The position numbers and the translations under genes are program-made. A DNA stretch of 64,000 bases from Actinostola sp. cb2023 (lineage: Eukaryota; Cnidaria; Anthozoa; Actiniaria; Actinostolidae). Of the stretch, positions 60,647-64,000 are shown one piece after another. Under the pieces are notes generated by a model. It did no database searches and was not told the DNA's origin. It saw only the letters and a program-made list of their open reading frames with translations. Position 1 is the stretch's first letter. Every line of letters starts with the position of its first letter. Where the stretch lies: contig JAUJYZ010000215.1 of assembly GCA_033675265.1 (NCBI GenBank), positions 62,001 through 126,000 of the forward strand, written 5' to 3'.

Positions 60647-62387
60647 ATGTCTTATTGTGCAGCGGCAATGATGTTTAACACCCTCAAATCAACCCTGGTT
60701 GACAGAATAACTGGACGTGTGGTACATGGAACCAAAAGCGGCCCAGAAACCATGCTGACACCTGAAAATGAAGAACAACTGGCTGCTTATCTAATTGATG
60801 TTAGCAAGCAGGGGTATGGGAAAAGTAGAGATGTCATGGCAACTGCCATTGCAAAGAAGCGCGGAAAGATTATAAAGGGTGGATCACTGAGTAAGAAATG
60901 GTGGCAAGATTTCTTAAAAAGGCACCCAGAAATTTCAACGAGAGCCTCACAAAACTTTGGGTTGGTGAGGACCCTTGTCACAAAGAAAACAATATATTCA
61001 TTATATTCAAGATTGTTGGAGGCAATGACCCATAATCCCTATGGTGGGAGTGTGATTGACAAACCGGCCCTCATTTTTTAACTGTGACGAAAGTGGTTTC
61101 GCGTTTGATGCTATTAACAAGATAGTTGCAGCTGCAAAAGGGGTGAAGCACGTCCCACAAATATCGAGAGGCCAACATGCAAAGGTGACAGTGCTGGCCT
61201 GTGCCTCTGCTTCAGGGAGCACCATCCCCCCATTGTTCATTTACAAAAACAAGTCAGGCAGGGTCCCCAATACTGTTAGAGAAGATGCTCCTGCTGGAAC
61301 TCTCTTCGCTGCCCAGAAGCCTGGATGGATAGACAAGGTCATATACCTGAAATGGGTCAAAGAACTCTTCTTGCCTTCTATTCCCAGTGAACGCCCAGTG
61401 ATGATGATTGTAGATGGCCACAAGTCCCACGTCACCGCTAACTTAATAGAAACAGCAGTGGCCAACAAAATCATTGTTTTCTGTTTGCCAGCCAACTCAT
61501 CACATCTTCTCCAGCCTTTAGATCTGTCACTTTTTGGCCCGCTGAAGAGAGGCTGGATAAAAGCATGTGCTGCTTTTAACCACCTCACTTCAGTGGTTGT
61601 GTGTCAACGCAACTTTGCCAAAGTTTTCAATGTGACATGGCACTCGCGTGTCACTCCTGCGATACTACAAAGTGAATTCAGGAAGTCTGGCATATATCCT
61701 TTCAACCCTGCATTTTCAACTACAAGCTAGCACCATCAATTCCATCATCAATTCCACCATCAATTCCATCATCAGTTATGCCATATGTTGCACCTCCATC
61801 AGTTCCATCGTCAGTTCTGCCATCAATAACATCGCCATCATTTCCATCGTCAGTTCTGCCATCAGTTCCTGGAAACAGTACCACTACTCCACTACCTTCC
61901 TCACCACCCTATGCCATGTTATCACCAGATGTATCATTCCATTCAGAAATCCCAACACCACCAGGTTTACCATCCCCAACCAACCACTTGTTTAGCACAC
62001 TACCAGCAACTTCAGCCATGCGATCTGAATGCTCAAATGACGAATCAGTAAGGTTGACAAATATGATGCAGGAGGCGCAGAAGAGAATAACGGTGTTTGT
62101 CCATGCAATGGTGCTGCAGTTGCACATGCAAAGGCCTTGGCTTTTGTGACTGTATTGCAAGCATTGCATCGCCATCCATGCTTTCAACATCACCCAATAC
62201 ATTGCTTGCCACAACACTGCCATCATCATCCAAAACCTATAAAATATCCACACCATCTGGTGACATCTCTATTGATGAAGATCTGTGTGGCATCATGCTG
62301 AAGCAACAACGATATAAAGCCACGTCTAGGAAGAAGTGCAGAAAATCATTAGACCCAGGCAACACCTGTATTACTGGAGAAGTCTGA
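60647..62387 (+). pseudogene. Pogo/Tigger-type (DDE_1) transposase, frame-broken
   Basis: The first frame (to 61081) has MSYCAAAMMFNTLKSTLVDR, the end of the helix-turn-helix, then LTPENEEQLAAYLIDVSKQG and WWQDFLKRHPEISTRASQNF, the CENP-B-like region. The second frame (61056-61730) has NCDESGFAFDA (first aspartate), VMMIVDGHKSHVTANLIETA (second) and LLQPLDLSLFGPLKRGW (third). The frame change is near 61075. The tail is a Ser/Pro-rich repeat (IPSSIPPSIPSSV) degrading to about 62387. The N-terminal helix is incomplete. No terminal inverted repeats identified. Confidence 0.8.
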
Positions 62388-62389
62388 AG

Positions 62390-63965
62390 GTGAAAGGAAA
62401 GAAAAAGGTGAAATTATGATTGAAAGGGTGGTACTGCATGTTTGTATGGAAACTTGAGATTTTTTTTCTTTTAGTTGATAAGTTATATTTAAGAGGAAAC
62501 GTTTTACGAGCTCGCGCAATTTCGATGAATATCGCCAAAAACTTAGTGACCAGGCAAATTCAAGCAAATACCGGGCGCGCACGCGTCTCCAGTGGCGGGA
62601 AAAAATTGCAAGAAGGTCAATGAAGGTCATCAAGAAAGCCAGTCACCCGGAAGACAAAACTGAAACTTTGTATGCCGGTTGGTAAAATCTTGACCGTGAT
62701 ATCGCTCTAGAAATACTCATTTCATATTTACGAAAGCCAAAATAATTATAATATGTTCATGCAGCTAGATACGGTCTTGGCTTTTTAAAATATAAAATAC
62801 GCTGGGTTTGTCGACGGGTTTCAGTTTGTACAGCTGAGTTTTACTTTTCTGCAGTTTCCGTCCCGGCGGCATATTTTGAACATTTTTCTCCGTTGAAAGT
62901 TTGAGAGTAGCACTTCTCCAAATTTTTATCAAATTACATGGGTAGGAAAAAAGAAAGACCAAAAAGATGTTCAAGCAATTCGCGAAATTGGATTGTAATG
63001 AGTAAAGTCTGAAGCGTAGAAAAAGACTGCGTAGTTTGAAACTTTTACTTGTATTAAATGAAGACTTTGTATTTTAGGGCACATTGTATAGGTATTTATA
63101 GGAAGCAGACCAGCAAAAAAAATAAAATCCGATGCTACCTGACTATGAGTGTCAAAAGAAACGCAAATTCTGCCGGCCAAGGTATTCAGAATACTAATTG
63201 GCTGGAAGTCAAAAATATTTCATGATTTTCAAAGAATCATCTTAGCTTATTTGTTGAATTCAATTGACTCCCATACGACATTCAGAAACATTTTAAGACC
63301 ATCAAAGTCTTCAAAATATGACCAAACAATTTCAAATACACAAAACACATATAATAAGTACTCTACAATATCAACAACAAATATAGCGAAATGTCCACGA
63401 TCCGAAATAAATATGCAGTAATTTAATGACCCCAAAACAATTTTCAAAAATTTGTTGTAAATTTGTACAAATTTGTTGAGAACTCAAAGAAAGAATAACA
63501 AGACCCTGTTACCAGGGTTAACTCGTGCCTGGGGGAGGTATGTAGTTGGATGCTTTTGGGAAGAGCCTGCTGACTATCTAGCTATCTAATAATCTAGGTT
63601 AGCCGTATGGTTATTGTAGATGGCTTGTATCTAAATGTCTGTTTAATTTCTCCTATCAACTTTGTAATTCTTATCATATATGGTACTACATAAAATATGT
63701 TATTGAGTAAACAGATAAGGCACAACAGTCTTTATTCATAGGAACATGTATGTTGTGATTGTCTGAAATACCATATTCAGGTACTCTATAATCATTAAAT
63801 TATAATCATTTCTGGGTGTGTCTGAATCTATATTTGTTGATGAATTGTTATGGTCTGATACAGAGGAGGGTCCATTGCTATCCCACAATGCATTGCAATT
63901 CATACTATATTATCGCTTGGTGAATGACGTCATCACTCAAATTGCGACTTCACGCAGTCAACAAC
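62390..63965. other. No recognisable gene
   Basis: AT-rich sequence with unbiased ORFs. AAATTTGTTG and ACAAATTTGTTG direct repeats lie near 63447-63478. Confidence 0.45.
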
Positions 63966-63969
63966 AACA

Positions 63970-64000
63970 ATGGCGGCCTTTCGGTCTGTTGGCTGCAAGG
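63970..64000 (+). other. Possible 5' end of a gene running off the window
   Basis: ACAACAACAATGGCGGCCTT has a good Kozak context and a YY1-like ATGGCGGC site. It reads MAAFRSVGCK before the edge. Too short to support further. Confidence 0.25.

Overview
The window reads as nuclear DNA of an animal, most likely a cnidarian (inference from the mix of element families; no host gene confirms it). It is AT-rich, has GT-AG introns, YY1-like ATGGCGG sites and a Pol III-type tRNA, and is packed with transposable elements at every stage of decay. No bacterial-style operons, rRNA or CRISPR are visible. Most coding sequence belongs to mobile elements.

Layout. 0-9 kb: remnants of a non-LTR endonuclease, a BEL/Pao integrase on the minus strand, and a decayed multi-exon transposase-like gene. 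9.0-21.2 kb: an integrated Polinton/Maverick-like (PLV-like) DNA virus with about 15 compact genes. They include a zinc-finger protein, a broken ~1.4 kb gene, a penton-like minor capsid candidate, four membrane or coiled-coil proteins, a second zinc-finger gene inside an inverted-repeat cassette, a VLTF3-like late transcription factor, a PCNA-like clamp, a BRO-N/VRR-NUC fusion, an A32/FtsK-type packaging ATPase, a frame-broken major capsid gene and an rve integrase. No protein-primed DNA polymerase B or adenain protease is seen. Nearly every start codon directly follows an ATAT tract, which recalls poxvirus late promoters and fits the VLTF3-like gene.

21.33-27.21 kb: a PIF/Harbinger transposon with TAA target duplications and matching terminal inverted repeats. 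Its Myb-like gene is split by a nested TTAA-flanked element that carries a transposase fragment and a three-exon P2X7-like cytosolic domain gene. 27-37.5 kb: several palindromic MITEs, pieces of an unclassified transposase (SANT, DTW-motif and EPLH regions), a 2A-like peptide followed by a cysteine-protease-like domain, a tRNA-Thr(AGT)-like gene and a TTAA element nested in a palindrome. 37.9-40.4 kb: a CACTA/EnSpm transposase on the minus strand with short tandem repeats. 40.5-43.1 kb: a decayed HECT-like ubiquitin-ligase gene.

43.1-46.7 kb: an intronless cluster of short, mostly overlapping or closely spaced + strand ORFs. Its G+C is higher than its surroundings (31/60 at 43561-43620 against 15/60 at 12541-12600), and no family is recognised except a small arginine-rich core-like protein. 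It looks like a piece of an undescribed integrated DNA virus, flanked on both sides by HECT-like coding fragments. 48.35-54.32 kb: a roughly 6 kb element with CTAGTACCCAGTC termini, coding for a large intron-containing protein that ends in a CXC cysteine domain. 56.2-59.2 kb: a RecQ-like helicase fragment and an opposing integrase fragment, separated by a 1.26 kb element with CGATATTTCGG-type repeats. 60.6-62.4 kb: a pogo/Tigger-type transposase with one frame break. The rest has no recognisable gene beyond palindromic MITEs.
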